A stretch of DNA of 64,000 bases from Scalesia atractyloides (lineage: Eukaryota > Streptophyta > Magnoliopsida > Asterales > Asteraceae), in NCBI GenBank assembly GCA_947069175.1, contig CAMTDV010001633.1, forward strand, positions 56,650,102 through 56,714,101, given 5' to 3'. The position numbers and the translations under genes are program-made. The notes beneath the pieces were generated by a model that was given only the letters and a program-made list of their open reading frames with translations, ran no database searches and was not told the DNA's origin. Of the stretch, positions 34,693 through 48,285 are shown in pieces. The stretch's first letter is position 1, and the number at the start of each line of letters is the position of its first letter.

Positions 34693-36323
34693 AGTCTACC
34701 CCCCTTAAAGAGGTTTCGTCCCCGAAACCTTTCTCACTCACTTCACTTATCACACGCTAATCCTGAAATGATAAGCGCTTTTATTATGTTTTAGTTAACA
34801 TTTTGACCTTAAATGGTCTTTACGACTAGACTTATTAGTCATCGGCTACTTTATGCCCCTTTATTCAATATACCATATTGCCATTCCCGGCCCTTTATGA
34901 GTTTATGCTCTCCTATTGCGTAACTCAAACCATGTGATTATATTCTGTATTACTTTTCTTGACCATGATCGCATCACGTCATGTTTAAGTTTATATCGGC
35001 CTTTTATTATCGATTTTTTTAATGTATCGTCCGACACCTATCGGTGTTAAAATCGATATCCATAAATATTAGCCATTTCCTAATTTCTCTCTTAATATTC
35101 ATATTCGTTAAAACTTATTTTCTTACTAAAACTGAATTTTAGTTTAACGTTTTCTCTTTAACTTATGTCAATTACTCATATCGAGGAATTGACGATCAAG
35201 AATTTATTCATTCCCGTTATTATTTTACGCGGGGAATCGTAACTAGTTCCCACGCTTTACCCAAGTGACCCGTAGGTTCTTTCACTTAGCCTCGCAGGCT
35301 ATTTCCTTAGGTTTTCACCATTTTAAGGTGAGACCCCTATAATTCGTTTCTTTCCATTTTGACCCAAGGGTCATTTTGGTCCCGTGGATCTTTACATTGC
35401 TTATAACCCAAAGGTTATGTGATCCCATAGATCATCTTTTACTCGTGTCATCTCTTTAACGTAATTGGTGTTATTGCATATACTTTATGTTTGAAAGGAA
35501 ACTCATTTATTTTCACTTTCCAAAATTTGTTAACTTCGACCGTAGTTTATGGCTACAATCGTTTTCTATCGAATTATTCTTCCGACTCTATGACTTCCTA
35601 CGTCATTTACGCGTCGGTTTGTCTCACGCTTACCGTTATTCGGTTTACGCCTCTATATTATATACATATATTCATTCAAGGGCCATTACATAACTTCATT
35701 AATATTTCGCGCTCCCATTATTCGGTTTGGGCTTTCTTACACTACCAAGCATTACATTTTATTTGACCCGTTTGATTTGTTCGTGTGAAATCCATCTCTT
35801 ATGACAGTCAAACCTTATTCTTTATTCAACCCGTTCAATCTTGAAATAGTTGAACATAATTATCAAAAATTATGTTTGCGAAATTTTATCATCTTTTTGT
35901 CATACTCATAATCCGAGTCTTTTTACTTTCTTATCCGCGTTCTCGTCCCTCGGTTTACGTATATTCTCAAAATCCTACCCATCTATCGGGTATTTTTTTT
36001 ACCGAATTCATCATCAAAGCAACCATTTTGGTATGCCTTTAGACTTCATTTTGATTTATTTGGTTGTCTTAGCGAATTCCATCACTTTTATTCAACCAAG
36101 TCCTTATTCTTTATTCAATCCGTTTGACTTGTCCGTGTGAATTTCTATGCCTTAGCATTCTCATTAGTCGGTTTGTATTTTCATTTACTTTGATTCTTAT
36201 CCCTTCCCTCGGGCTCGTTATTCTGATGTATTACGCTCCGTTACCCAGCTTGCGTTTACATTTATTACCAAATATTTTACTTATTTGATCCGTTTTGGGT
36301 ATTTTCTTGATTCGTCCCATTCA
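34693..36323 (-). mobile_element. LARD-1 interior, 3' side, non-coding
   Basis: The minus strand has the usual GGGGACGAAACC...TTTAAGGGGGG lead-in to the 3' LTR. Beyond it the 1.6 kb shows no gag, protease, RT or integrase motif in any frame. The several 60-96 codon plus-strand ORFs are antisense to the element and have no known motif. Confidence 0.55.
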
Positions 36324-39300
36324 TGTCACACCCCGACTTGTAGCGGAAGAAAAAAACGGGATGCAACAGACACCTCTGGTACAAGCACATTGTTTATAAA
36401 GACACTACATTTTATTACTTACAATATGTTGCTTACATACTACATGTATGTTACAACTGCGTGTTCCCATGAACCACATAAGTCTTTTAAGCCACATGCG
36501 TCTACATCAGGGTTCACATATAAACATGTCTTGAACAACATACACGGATCACACCAGTCTCAAGTTACCTGAAATGCATGTTAGTTTTAAAAAGGGCCAG
36601 CTAACGCTGCAGGTGAGTTCCACTGGTTTAGTTGTTGTGGAACAATATCTGTCAAAAAGTTTAATTGCACTGGTCATAGTCACAGATGGAATTACACGAG
36701 AACAATAGTGAAACCTTGACTGTTTTGCCCCGGGCCGTGTCATCCCAGACACTGCCGCCCACCGAACCGTGTCACGCAGACACTCCCGGCCCACCAACTC
36801 CATCACTTGCAGTTCAACGCCCCAATGTAGTTATGTCTAACAACATAACCGAGTTTAGGACAAGTGCAGTTGTAAGTTGGCCGGCATCGCACCATCCGGC
36901 GTCAACTGGGTTGGTCAGACCAATAGTACTATTCACTGTCCACGGCTTACGCTAATCACTTGTAGTGGGGAGGTAGTTCGTGTGTTAGATAATTCACATC
37001 ATCACAAGTTGGTGCAATTAACATAGTTTGTACATGCAAGTCACTCCAAAAACAGTATAACATAGTTCGAAAGTGGTGGGGTGAAACTCACTCCCAACTT
37101 GGTGTAATCACACAATTTTTAACATGCAAGTCCCTAGAAAACAGTAGAACAATTTAAAAGCGGGGAAGTGAAAACTCACTGGATAGCGGCATCACAGGTA
37201 GCAATAGGAGTATATGTAAGCTTGTTTGGCTTTAATAGCAATCGTGCAAGTAATTACTAATATCAGTCGCTAGGTCGGTTACGCCTATAACTTGGGTCCA
37301 AGTGGGTATTTTCAGTTCATATTATACATGCAGTATCCTGGTGTGGCGATGGATTTTAGGGTATGATTAGTTTCATGTTTGGCTCCCGGGCACCGGTTCG
37401 CGTGCAAGCCAACGTCGGTTGTTTCACATGTTTGGATAATGGTAAGGAAATACCAATAGTACCAACGCGTTGTGATTTAAGAAAGATTAACTTTTTATTA
37501 AGGGAATTTGGGTGTTTGGGGAGTTTAGGTTACCCAAATTTGAGTTTCCATTCTCGCCGTAGGGGATCCTCCCGAACGGTGGTGGAACATACCCAGAGTG
37601 TCCCGCTTACCCTGGAACCTCCCAAAGTACTCCCGGTGTTCCAATTATAGTCAAAATAGGTTTTGGTCCGTTCCCAGTTTCGGCAGGTTCGTTGTCCGGT
37701 AAACTGCCGAATTTAGTTAAAATAAGCATTTTAAAGGTCGAAAAATCCCATTTAATCTACATAGTTCATAGAATCCTGGAAATTTTTGTAAAACGAAGTA
37801 AAAATATATAGATTCCAATAAAATTATTTTGGGAATTTATAAAGCCATTTATGCTTCTCAATTAAATCTTTTGTAAAATAATATTTACCCGAATAATTCA
37901 CTTTGTTTATCATCCAATGTCTAAAAATTCCCAAAATATTCTAGGAACTTCCTGTAAAAATTTGGGATTTTTTTGATTTTGTTTCAGTGCGTTTCCGGTT
38001 ACCGAAATTCATAAAAACGCGGATTTTTAATCCATATCAAAACTCAACCAATGGACTCTGAAACTTCCCAGAACCTTTCCCATATGTTCCTTAGTTTTCA
38101 TGTAACTTTTGATCGAATAGGTGTCAATCATTGTATCAAAACCCAAAGTTTTGTGGTCTTGGCTACCATAGAACACCAGGGATTCCCAAGATGTTCTTAT
38201 TCAGCCAAAAACTTGTTTAAAACTTCCAAATTTCATGGATTAACATGGGTTTTTCAGTTATAAATCGCGTTTAATCGAGAAATAACAATCAAAACCACTT
38301 AAAGCTTGTGAAATCACTTTGATTTTGTGATGTTCTTGATGAAGATCAGCTGAAGAAGAAATATTTAGGGCAGAATTTGGAAGAACTCTTGTGATTTTTA
38401 ATGAAATTATGAAAGAAGTAAAAGAAAAATAAAAATAAATATATATATAAAGGGGGGGGGGGTTTGGAGTGGGGTCTCCCTAGGGCCACCTCGTGCTTAG
38501 TAACACGCGCTAAAAGATTATGTTTATCGTTTAGGTTCGTTTTCAGGTCCCGTACGCGTCTTCGATTTGCGAAACGGGCTCCATTTTTCGCGTTCTTACT
38601 GTTAAAAGACTCGGTTTTAAAAACTGAGCATAACCGTCTCAAAATCCAAGCATGGTTATGTTTTAATCATAAAAGCCTCGTATTACGTTCGTTTAAGTGT
38701 TTTTATGCTTGATTGACCATTCCTTGCATGTTTGGTTTGTCTTTCGTCGCTATTAAAACAAGGCGTTTCCCTAACCGGGAACCGTCACGTTTTGCGTGCC
38801 CGAGCTCCGATTTGTTTCTAATTCTAATCTTATGTCATAGTCTATGGCACATAATCAAAATGTTTCGTGCATTCAGAATTACAAAGGGCCCTATCATTGG
38901 CCCAATAATCACAGTCAAATGTTTAATGCGCTGTTAAACGGAAAGCTCCTATTTAACACGTTGTTTAAGGCTAAGGAAACCAACCTCGCACCGTTGGCCC
39001 TTATTAGTGTCATGTTAACCATGACGTGCTCTTGGATTCCACCTAGGCGTAACAGATATCGTTTAGCATAGCACACAAGTCATGCATGTTTACTACTACG
39101 TATTGCAAGAGTCGTCAATTCATTCATGACTTTGTCTTGCCATGTAAGTGACGCATAGCGTCAACGTAATGTTTTTGGTAATTACTTTGAATGTACTCCT
39201 ATTATAGTTGGTGTACATGTTCCAAAATTCATATCATCACACATATTCACAACAAATATCATGATATACATATCACGTCCGGTTACCACGGACTTGTACC

Positions 39301-39325
39301 GATCAAAGTTTTCCGGGATTTTTCA
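36324..39325 (-). mobile_element. LARD-2 3' LTR, 3,002 bp
   Basis: This is near-identical to 44888-48285 except for scattered substitutions and about 390 bp present only in the other copy (about 46693-47083). ORFs of 70-95 codons occur in parallel in both LTRs (for example 36686-36955 and 45250-45519) and are chance frames. Confidence 0.88.
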
Positions 39326-39341
39326 GGCAGTCTCCCTCGGG
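39326..39341 (-). other. LARD-2 polypurine tract
   Basis: The minus strand reads AACCCGAGGGAGACTGCC just before the LTR start TGAAAAATCCCGG. It is preceded by the TTTCGAGGACGAAATTC word common before gypsy 3' LTRs. Confidence 0.6.
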
Positions 39342-41532
39342 TTAAAAGAATTTCGTCCTCGAAATTCCTTTTAGTAATTCGTTGAATAGATCAGTATTTA
39401 TATTCGTGCCAATCATCTGACAGACAAGTATGTTTTCTCTTTTCGTTTAGTATCATCATCGTACGTGGATGATAATTGTTCTACATAGTAGTTGTATAAT
39501 TTGTCTATCCACAATTCCTACGTATTGTTAAGAGTAACGTTTGTCATTACACCCAATCTGAAAGTGAGAGTGTTGTTGGACTCACAGTAGAACAGGAGTC
39601 TCGTATTCATCTTGCAGATAACTTCAATTATTATGTTTTCTTCGCATTCATTATCTTCACCATTCATACACCATAAGTTTCATTTACGATTTCGTTTAAT
39701 AGTTATTGAACACCCCCTATAGAGGAGGAGTATGGATACCCTCCCAAGGTTCGTTGCGAAGGTCGCAACGGTGCGCATCATGCTCCGCATGTTTGTGTTA
39801 AGGGAATAAATTTGGTCTCGTCGAGTGGTGTGAGATAATCTTCCCTTGTTGTCGTGTACGTGAATATCTTCGGCTAATATTAACCGCCCACGAGAGTCCC
39901 TGCTCTATGGTAGAGAATAAGAAAGAGAAAGGCTTTTAAGAGCCTAAGGCTTCCATAAGGCGAGCATGTACACGGGTAATAACGAATCTGCACGCTTACC
40001 TCAGTGGTGTGCTCGTACTACTCACCAGTAGTCGGATTACGTCACAAGGATATGAAATTTCTATAATAATACTTCATGTTTACGTTAAGTTTCGGGAGCT
40101 TGGCTCCAACTGTGGGACATCTGTTTATTAACTTCGATAACATCGATGTGATTCTCCGGAAGATAATTGTATAAAAATTCCCATATACCGAGAACGACAG
40201 AGTGTGTACCCAATGCGGTTTTAATTCAAGTAACACCACGTCTAGAATGCTACCATAACACGTAGAAATATTTAAGGCGTGATGAGTGTCTAACGATCAC
40301 AAGTATCACCATGATGCCTCTAATTATGGAATCAAAATTAACCGTAGACGTGTAGGTAACTTTGCAAAGATGACTAAGTAACGAGTCATCGAATCAAGAT
40401 TCCCCATCAACGAAGTATCCCCCGCAGGGTTGGAACATAGCCACGCTTCACTACTATTTCATAAGGATATCGTTAATGGAAATAACAAGAAGTAATCATT
40501 TCCCATTTTAGTGAACTTTTGTGAACCAGTTGATATTTAGTCTGCTAAAATGTGGCATCGTTTAAATCTCCAACATTTGTACCTTATAGTTTACGTTAAT
40601 GAAATAAATGTTTTCGTTTAAGGGGGGGGGGGGGTACCAATTGTCTACTTTTCATCCTTATCTAGGTGAGGTGGCACAGTTCACAAGATGGTTTATCACC
40701 ACTTGACTATCTCGGTCTCGTGGTTTTTCGAGTCCCACTTGGACTTGGTATGATCTGCATCGTATATGAGTATTGAAAAGTAGGATGCTTTCTATCTTGG
40801 CACCTCTACCATCTACATCATCAATTAAACATGAGGGATTCGTCGAGTTCGCTTACTCAAAACTATCTTGGTTTAGATTGGCAAAATCGTGTGGTTTTAT
40901 GAAACCATGGGCGAAAGCCCGAATCCATAGGGCAGGGAAGGAATACGTGCTGCCGGGAAATGTAGTAACATGGATCCACAATCGCTCGGCCACCTCCTGA
41001 AATAACAGAAGCAACTTTAAGAAAGGCTTAATGAAAACCATAATCAATCGAGGTAAGCCTAGCACTTTGACGGCTAGGATACGAGTAGAGGTTATTAATG
41101 CCATTTCACAGCTAGTCGGTGCATCCAACCAAGCACCGATTTACACTTTGGTCGTTTGGTTTGACTTGATCGTACATCAAGGTATCTATAATTCGTATCC
41201 TATGTTACATAACTTTCCAATTTTGAGGAGAATTAGTTGTAGTGTCGAAGTTTTATTCTTATTTTAGGCATATAATACGTGCTTATCAAAGGAAATCCCC
41301 CCTCTGGATGGAGATGATATCCGAGGGACGTATTCGGAAGATTCACTAGTCCCTTCATCTGGAATGATCGGGACCACTAGATTTATGGTCTAGCTTTCCC
41401 AGGTGGGTTCAGCGCTCAAAAGACACCAATTACAATATTCGGACGACTCATGACTACTCCTTTTCCATGAGAGTTTGATTTTGACCGTGCGGGGTAGTTC
41501 TTGATTCTTAGAACTAGGTGGTACAAATACCC

Positions 41533-41569
<37 letters not shown>

Positions 41570-44500
41570 GTATCATACTTAAGATTTCTCCCATTCTTGT
41601 CTTTAGATAGCATAAGAATTTTCGTCACTCGAAAATACGGGAAAATCGAGTTCCTTGGTAACATTGTATTTCGCGATTAGTCATTTAAATCGATTAAAAT
41701 GAAGATCAATTAAAGGTACCAACCAGTCGAAGGAAGACGAGGGGTGTTTCAACAATGTTCCCCTGATCTTAGAGAATTTACTCCTCGTATACTCACGAGG
41801 ACAAGCAACACCGTTTAACGTATAACTTTTGGTTACGAGAGCATGGTATCGTTCACTTTGTATCCAATCGATGGATGAAAGTCAGGGCATCCCCTGCATC
41901 ATTCTCCTACACATGTAGGAGACCACTACCAAATAACACCTTTACAATGGCCCGAAGGGAATTTCGATCATCCCCTATGTATCGTGAATAACATCGTGTA
42001 TAAATATTTAGACTCCTCGAACGTTTCAAGGACGAGGATGAGACACAGGGTGTTTCCGGGTATTATTATCGTAGAGTTGGGGAGTTAATACGTTTTATAG
42101 ACATATAAGTATCGGAGTTGGTCCCTACTCAGGACCACTTGCACGGTCGTCGTAGGTATCATGACGTGAAAAGCCTTAATCAAAAGGAATCAAAGAACCA
42201 TGTATCCCTTTATGCGATTTCTAGCATGAATGCACCGCCCTTATACGGGTGATATTGATGCAAGACTTAGTATCTCAGGGTTACCGAAAGAATTCAGGTC
42301 AGCCCCCGTGTAGTCTAGAGTTTGAATATGTAAATAAGAGTTGTCACATAGGTTAATCATCGTATTACGGTACTCGAATATTACTCGAAGGCGATCTCGT
42401 CTTTCATTAGAACATATTTTCACTAAGTTATGCGAGGCTGAAAACAAGGGATCGTTTGGTATATAATATTTATACAATTCTTTTTCTTGGATCTATATAT
42501 ATATAATTAAAATAATCGTCCGACGAAAAAAATTCGCTTTGTATCATTTTATTTATTTAATATGCATTAAGAAGTAGCTTCATTACGGATCCTTCGTATC
42601 GCTCATTTATTATTATTTCGAATTACGGGGGATTTATCTTGTATTAGTTTGAACAAAATCGATAGGATTCAAGGTTGTATGCCACTTAGTTCTATCACCG
42701 AAATACCCGCCATAATTCCATAGGAAGCTAACGTACCGTAGCATAGCTGAATACTGATTAGAAAGGATAGGGTGTATCAAATTAGTAAGTACATAAACCG
42801 GACCTTACCAATTTCCAATAGTGTTAGTAAGGAGAATTGAATTGATTTCAAGCAGTGAGTCGGATTATTTCATGATTATAGTTTTCTTACTTAGCACTAG
42901 GGTTACATCAACCTTTACCAAGATTTACCAAATTGACCCTTGGAATGGACCGCGGATAATGTTGTATATTTATAAATAAACGTATGCATGTGAGTGTGGT
43001 TAATACGAAGTATTAACGGTGACGAGGAATATGGACAAAAATGTTTTCACCTCCACGAGTCTTATTACCATCAGATCCGCATCCACACAACTCCTTGCCG
43101 AACTTTGATTATATCAGATAAGTTTCTCCATTTATGTGTTACCCCTAAATTTCCTTGGGTTATCAATACCGATGCTAATTACGTGTCCTTACTAAGAATT
43201 AGGAATAGCAAACAATAGGTAGTAAAGGAAATATACGCTTCAACCGAATAGTTCCATCGACGACGGTCGGTGACATAAGTATAATTGGTTCGTCGTAACG
43301 TAATGATTTCGAATAAATGGATATACGTTCTAGCAAATCCCGCCAAAAGAAATGAGCTACGCCGAATTGTCTTACCAAAGACAAAACATTGTTACTTATC
43401 ATGAATCAATCATTGGGTAAATCGATGTGGGTAAGCTATTACCGGCTATACCCGCATAGTTCAGTACAGAGTACTACCAGGGTGTAGTACCCCTAGAAAG
43501 TTGCACTATAATTTCGAAAAAAAGGACCTTTCCCAGACTAACCCAAAGGGTTGTTATATGTCGACCCAACTACCTTTCATTTAGAACTACCGCAAACGTG
43601 TATAGATATCGTAGTTACGACAATTGTGGCATCATTTATCGCATCAAACAGGGTCGAAGTCTCAACACTGTATTGCCCCAAAACATAACCAAACGGATCG
43701 CAACATGAAGCCCATCTGCCCTGAGTAACGGTACTGGATAATGTAGCCGAGTGTTTATATATAGGAAGTACCGCAGCGTATCCACCACACCCATATACAT
43801 GATCAATGTTCCGGTCACCAAGATATTCGGTCCTAATATTACTTTTCGCGACTAGAACTAAAATCCGAAACAATCAATAATCGTAAAAGAACACAATGTA
43901 ACCGATGGTCACACGAAACAAGGTTCCACAACACAAAGCATTTCAAAGGAATCTGTATCATCACAAAATTTATACCCAATGGAATCGAATGACAACGGGA
44001 AGGGTAACTTATTTACGTATTCCATGCCATCTCCATAACCCGGAGATCATTAAACTCACACATAACATATATCGGGACATGTGTGAAGGAGTACCACTAA
44101 GCATCATAGTATCACACGACGTGAAGGCTAAAGCCAATATTGTAAGCAGAAGAGAAATCCAACGGACAATCAAATGAATCGTGAATTCAAGGACGAAAAA
44201 GTTTCGTAAGATGTTTGGACTCTACGATTATCGAATGTGAAGCAACAAAAAGTGAAGTAAGGATCCGTACACGTCCTCCCAGTCTATCAGAATGACCTGC
44301 ACGTTCTTTGTGTATCTATGTTCTTTTTGAAGTACCATTCTGGTATGTAATCGTTGTTATAGTAATTATAAGGATAGAGTTGGTGAGATTGTACCGTAAT
44401 TAAGACTTGAGTTCTCACATCATAACATATATGTGACAACTACATGAGTGATAGGAATTCAATTCTAGTGGGTATTAGTTATGTGAGCAGTAGGAATGTG

Positions 44501-44864
44501 GAATGGACTGCAATACTAGTTTTCTGCCTATCCCGAAGGCATATATAGTAATGCATTATCCACCAATCCCAATTCATGTGTCAATCCACGCACAAACATC
44601 CACACGTATGTATCACTCCACGTATTTAAGTGTGTTTATTACCGCGACTTTCCCAACACTGCCTCGTATGAGCAAGTATGTTATTACGTTCCGGACAATA
44701 ATAACCCACTTGCCCCACAAGGCCATCCTGGTACTTGCAAATATGATACTTTACAGCATTCACTAACCACTTTTAGTAGGGGTTAATTTTTCCAATGATG
44801 TCCACTAAGGTCCGAGCCTATAGTTATAGTCTAGGTTTCCTTAAAGGCACCTAATTCTCTATAA
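39342..44864 (-). mobile_element. LARD-2 interior, no coding recognised
   Basis: I read all frames for gag knuckles, DSG protease, FIDD/YVDD polymerase and integrase words and saw none. Notable non-coding items are a G run at 40622-40634, a (TA)n run at 41536-41567, and the tatatataggaagtac motif at 43754-43787 shared with element X. The interior may carry packaging and priming signals only, with proteins supplied by another element; that is inference. Confidence 0.5.
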
Positions 44865-44882
44865 CCAATGGCTCTGATACCA
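44865..44882 (-). other. LARD-2 primer-binding site (tRNA-Met type)
   Basis: TGGTATCAGAGCCATTGG lies 5 nt after the 5' LTR end. TGGTATCAGAGC is the complement of the plant initiator tRNA-Met 3' end used by many plant LTR elements. Confidence 0.8.
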
Positions 44883-44887
44883 TCTTC

Positions 44888-47800
44888 TGTCACACCCCGA
44901 CTTGTAGCGGATTAAAAAAATGGGATGCAACAGACACCTCTGGTACAAGCACATTGTTTATAAAGACACTACATTTTATTACTTACAATATGTTGATTAC
45001 ATACTACATGTATGTTACAACTGTGTGTTCCCATGAACCACATAAGTCTTTTAAGCCACATGCGTCTACATCAGGGTTCGCCTATAAACATGTCTTTAAC
45101 AACATACACGGATTACACCAGTCTCAAGTTACCTGAAATGCATGTTAGTTTTAAAAAGGGTCAGCTAACGTTGCTAGTGAGTTCCACTGGTTTAGTTGTT
45201 GTGGAACAATATCTGTCAACAAGTTTAATTGCACTGGTCATAGTCACTGATGGAATTACACGAGAACACAAGTGAAACCTTGATTGTTTTGCCCCAGGCC
45301 GTGTCATCCCAGACACTGCCGCCCACCGAACCGTGTCACGCAGACACTCCCGGCCCACCAATTGCGTCACGTGCAGTTCAACGCCCCAATGTAGTTATGT
45401 CTAACAACATAACCGAGTTTAGGACAAGTGCAGTTGTAAGTTGGCCGGCATCGCACCATCCGGCGTCAACTGGGTTGGTCAGACCAATAGTACAATTCAC
45501 TATCCACGGCTTACGCTAATCACTTATAGTGGGGAGGTAGTTCGTGTGTTAGATAATTCACATCATCACAAGTTGGTGCAATTAACGTAGTTTGTACATG
45601 CAAGTCACTCCTAAAACAATATAACACAGTTCGAAAGTGGTGGGGTGAAACTCACTCCCAACTTGGTGTAATCACACAATTTTTAACATGCAAGTCCCCA
45701 GAAAACAGTAGAACAATTTAAAAGTGGGGAAGTGAAAACTCACTGGATAGTGGCATCACAGGTAGCAATAGGAGTATATGTAAGCTTGTTTGGCTTTAAT
45801 AGCAATCGTGCAAGTAATTACTAATATCAGTCGCTAGGTCGGTAACGCCTATAACTTGGGTCCAAGTGGGTATTTTCAGTTCATAATATACATGTAGTAT
45901 CCTGGTGTGGCGATGGATGTTAGGGTATGATTAGTTTCATGTTTGGCGCCCGGGCACCGGTTCGCGTGCAAGCCAACGTCGGTTGTTTAACATGTTTGGA
46001 TAATGGTAAGGAAATACCAATAGTGCCAACGCGTTGTGATTTAAGAAAGATTAACTTTTTATTAATGGATTTTGGGTGTTTGGGGAGTTTAGGTTACCCA
46101 AATTTGGGTTTCCATTCTCGCCGTCGGGGATCCTCCCGAACGGTGGTGGAACACACCCAGAGTGTCCCGCTTACCCTGGAACCTCCCAAAATACTCCCGG
46201 TGTTCCAATTATAGTCAAAGTAGGTTTTGGTCCGTTCCCAGTTTCGGCAGGTTTGTTGTTCGGTAAACTGCCGAATTTAGTTAAAATAAGCGTTTTAAAG
46301 GTTAAAAAATACCATTTAATCTACATAATTCATAAGATCCTGGTAATTTTTGTATAACTTAGTAAAAATATATAGATTCCAACAAAATTATTTTGGGAAT
46401 TTATAAAGCCATTTTAACTTCTCAAATAAATCTTTTGTAAAACAGTATTTACCGGAATAATTCACTTTGTTTATCATCCGATGTCTAAAAATTCCCAAAA
46501 TATTCCAGGAACTCCCTTACATGTCCAAAAACTCCCCTTAAAAATTTGGGATTTTTCCGATTTTGTTTCAGTGCGTTTCCGGCTACCGAAATCTCATAAA
46601 CACGCGGATTTTGAATCTATATCAAAACTCAACCAATGGACTCTGAAACTTCCCAGAACCTTTCTCATATGTTCCTTAGTGTTCATGTAAATGTTGATAA
46701 TTTATTGACTTCGTTTGTTATTTTTTCCGAATTTCGTTTGGTAAAACAGTCAACAATTCACTAAAAATCGTAGAAAATTACACAAATTATAAAATTTTAT
46801 GTGGAGCTTCCTGTCAATACCCAACATCACCACACCTAATTTCAGCTCAATACAATACCCACGGACCAAGTTATGGTTCACACAATATTCTGCCTATACT
46901 AGATTCGAGTTTCGAGTGATATACCTAGCGATTCATTCGATTCCAAGTGTTTTTCTTGAGTCCAGACATGGATGTGAGCCATATTCAGTACCTATATACC
47001 AAGAACAATCCAACCATGCCATAACCCATGTCAATCAAGCCTTGTTTCATTGTTTTTCAGTTTAGAACATTATTACTAGTTTTTGGTCGGATAGGTGTCG
47101 ATCAGTGTATCAAAACCCAAAGTTTTGTGGTCTTGGCTACCATAGAACACCAGGGAATTCCCAAGGTGTTCTTATTCAGCCAAGAACTTGTTTAAAACTT
47201 CCAAATTTCATGGATTAAAATGGATTTTTCGGTTATAAATCGCGTTTAATCGAGTAATAACAATCAAAACCACTTAAAGCTTGTGAAATCACCTTGATTT
47301 TGTGATGTTCTTGATGAAGATCAGCTGAAGAACAAAGGTTTAGGGCAGAATTTGGAAGAACTCTTGTGATTTTTAAAGAAATTATGAAAGAAATAAAATA
47401 AAAATATATATAAAGGGGGAGGGGGGCGGTTTGGGGTGGGGTCCCCTAGGGCCACCTCGTGCTTCATAACACACACTAAAAGATAATGTTTATCGTTTTA
47501 GGTTCGTTTTCGTGTCCCGTACGCGTCTCCGATTTGCGAAACGGGCTCCGTTTTTCGCGTTCTTACTGTCAAAAGACTCGGTTTTAAAAACTGAGCATAA
47601 CCGTCTCAAAATCCAAGCATGGTTACGTTTTAATCATAAAGCCTCGTATTACGTTCGTTTAAGTGTTTTTATGCTTGATTGACCATTCCTTGCATGTTTG
47701 GTTTGTCTTTCGTCGCTCTTAAAACAAGGTGTTTCCCTAACCGGGAACCGTCACGTTTTGCGTGCCCGAGCTCCGATTTGTTTATAATCTTATGTCATAG

Positions 47801-48285
47801 TCTATGGCACATAATCAAAATGTTTTGTGCATTCAGAATTACAAAGGGCCCTATCATTGGCCCAATAATCACAGTCAAATGTTTAATGCGCTGTTAAACG
47901 GAAAGCTCCCGTTTAACACGTTGTTTAAGGCTAAGGAAACCAACCTCGCACCGTTGGCCCTTATTAGTGTCATGTTAACCATGACGTTCTCTCGGGTTCC
48001 CCCGAGGCGTAACAGATATCGTTTAGCATAGCACACAAGTCATGCATGTTTACTAATACGTATTCCTAGAGTCGTCAATTCATTCACGACTTTGTCTTGC
48101 CATGTAGGTGACGCATAGCGTCAACGTAATGTTTTTGGTAATTACTTTGCATATACTCCTATTATAGTGGTGTAACATGTTCCAGAATTCGTATCATCAC
48201 ACATATTCACAACAAATATCATGATATACATATCACGTCCGGTTACCACAGACTTGTACCGATCAAAGTTTTCCGGGATTTTTCA
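44888..48285 (-). mobile_element. LARD-2 5' LTR, 3,398 bp
   Basis: The longer LTR copy. It includes about 390 bp (46693-47083) that the 3' LTR lacks. The 390 bp has the character of ordinary LTR sequence rather than an insertion with repeats, so deletion in the 3' LTR is as likely as gain here. Confidence 0.85.

Larger units (their letters stand above)
36324..48285 (-). mobile_element. LARD-2: complete non-coding LTR element
   Basis: Two direct LTRs (36324-39325 and 44888-48285) start TGTCACACCCCGACTTG and end GGGATTTTTCA on the plus strand. On the sense (minus) strand, the primer site TGGTATCAGAGCCATTGG (44882-44865) follows the 5' LTR by 5 nt, and a purine tract (39341-39326) precedes the 3' LTR. 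The 5.56-kb interior has no recognisable gag or pol in any frame. Large LTRs plus a conserved-length but non-coding interior fit the large retrotransposon derivative class. Flanking 5-mers (attca, cagtt) do not match, so the target duplication is lost or one border is misplaced. It interrupts LARD-1. Confidence 0.78.

Noticed and set aside
35487..36140. Overlapping plus ORFs of 68-96 codons
   Set aside because: They lie in T-rich DNA antisense to LARD-1 and give hydrophobic chance peptides without motifs.
36285..39071. Parallel ORFs in both LARD-2 LTRs (for example 37363-37650 and 45927-46214)
   Set aside because: LTR copies share chance frames. These are on the antisense strand of the element and lack motifs.
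44865..44882. tRNA-like word TGGTATCAGAGC (also at 60491 and 53811)
   Set aside because: These are primer-binding sites next to LTR ends, with no cloverleaf around them, so they are not tRNA genes.
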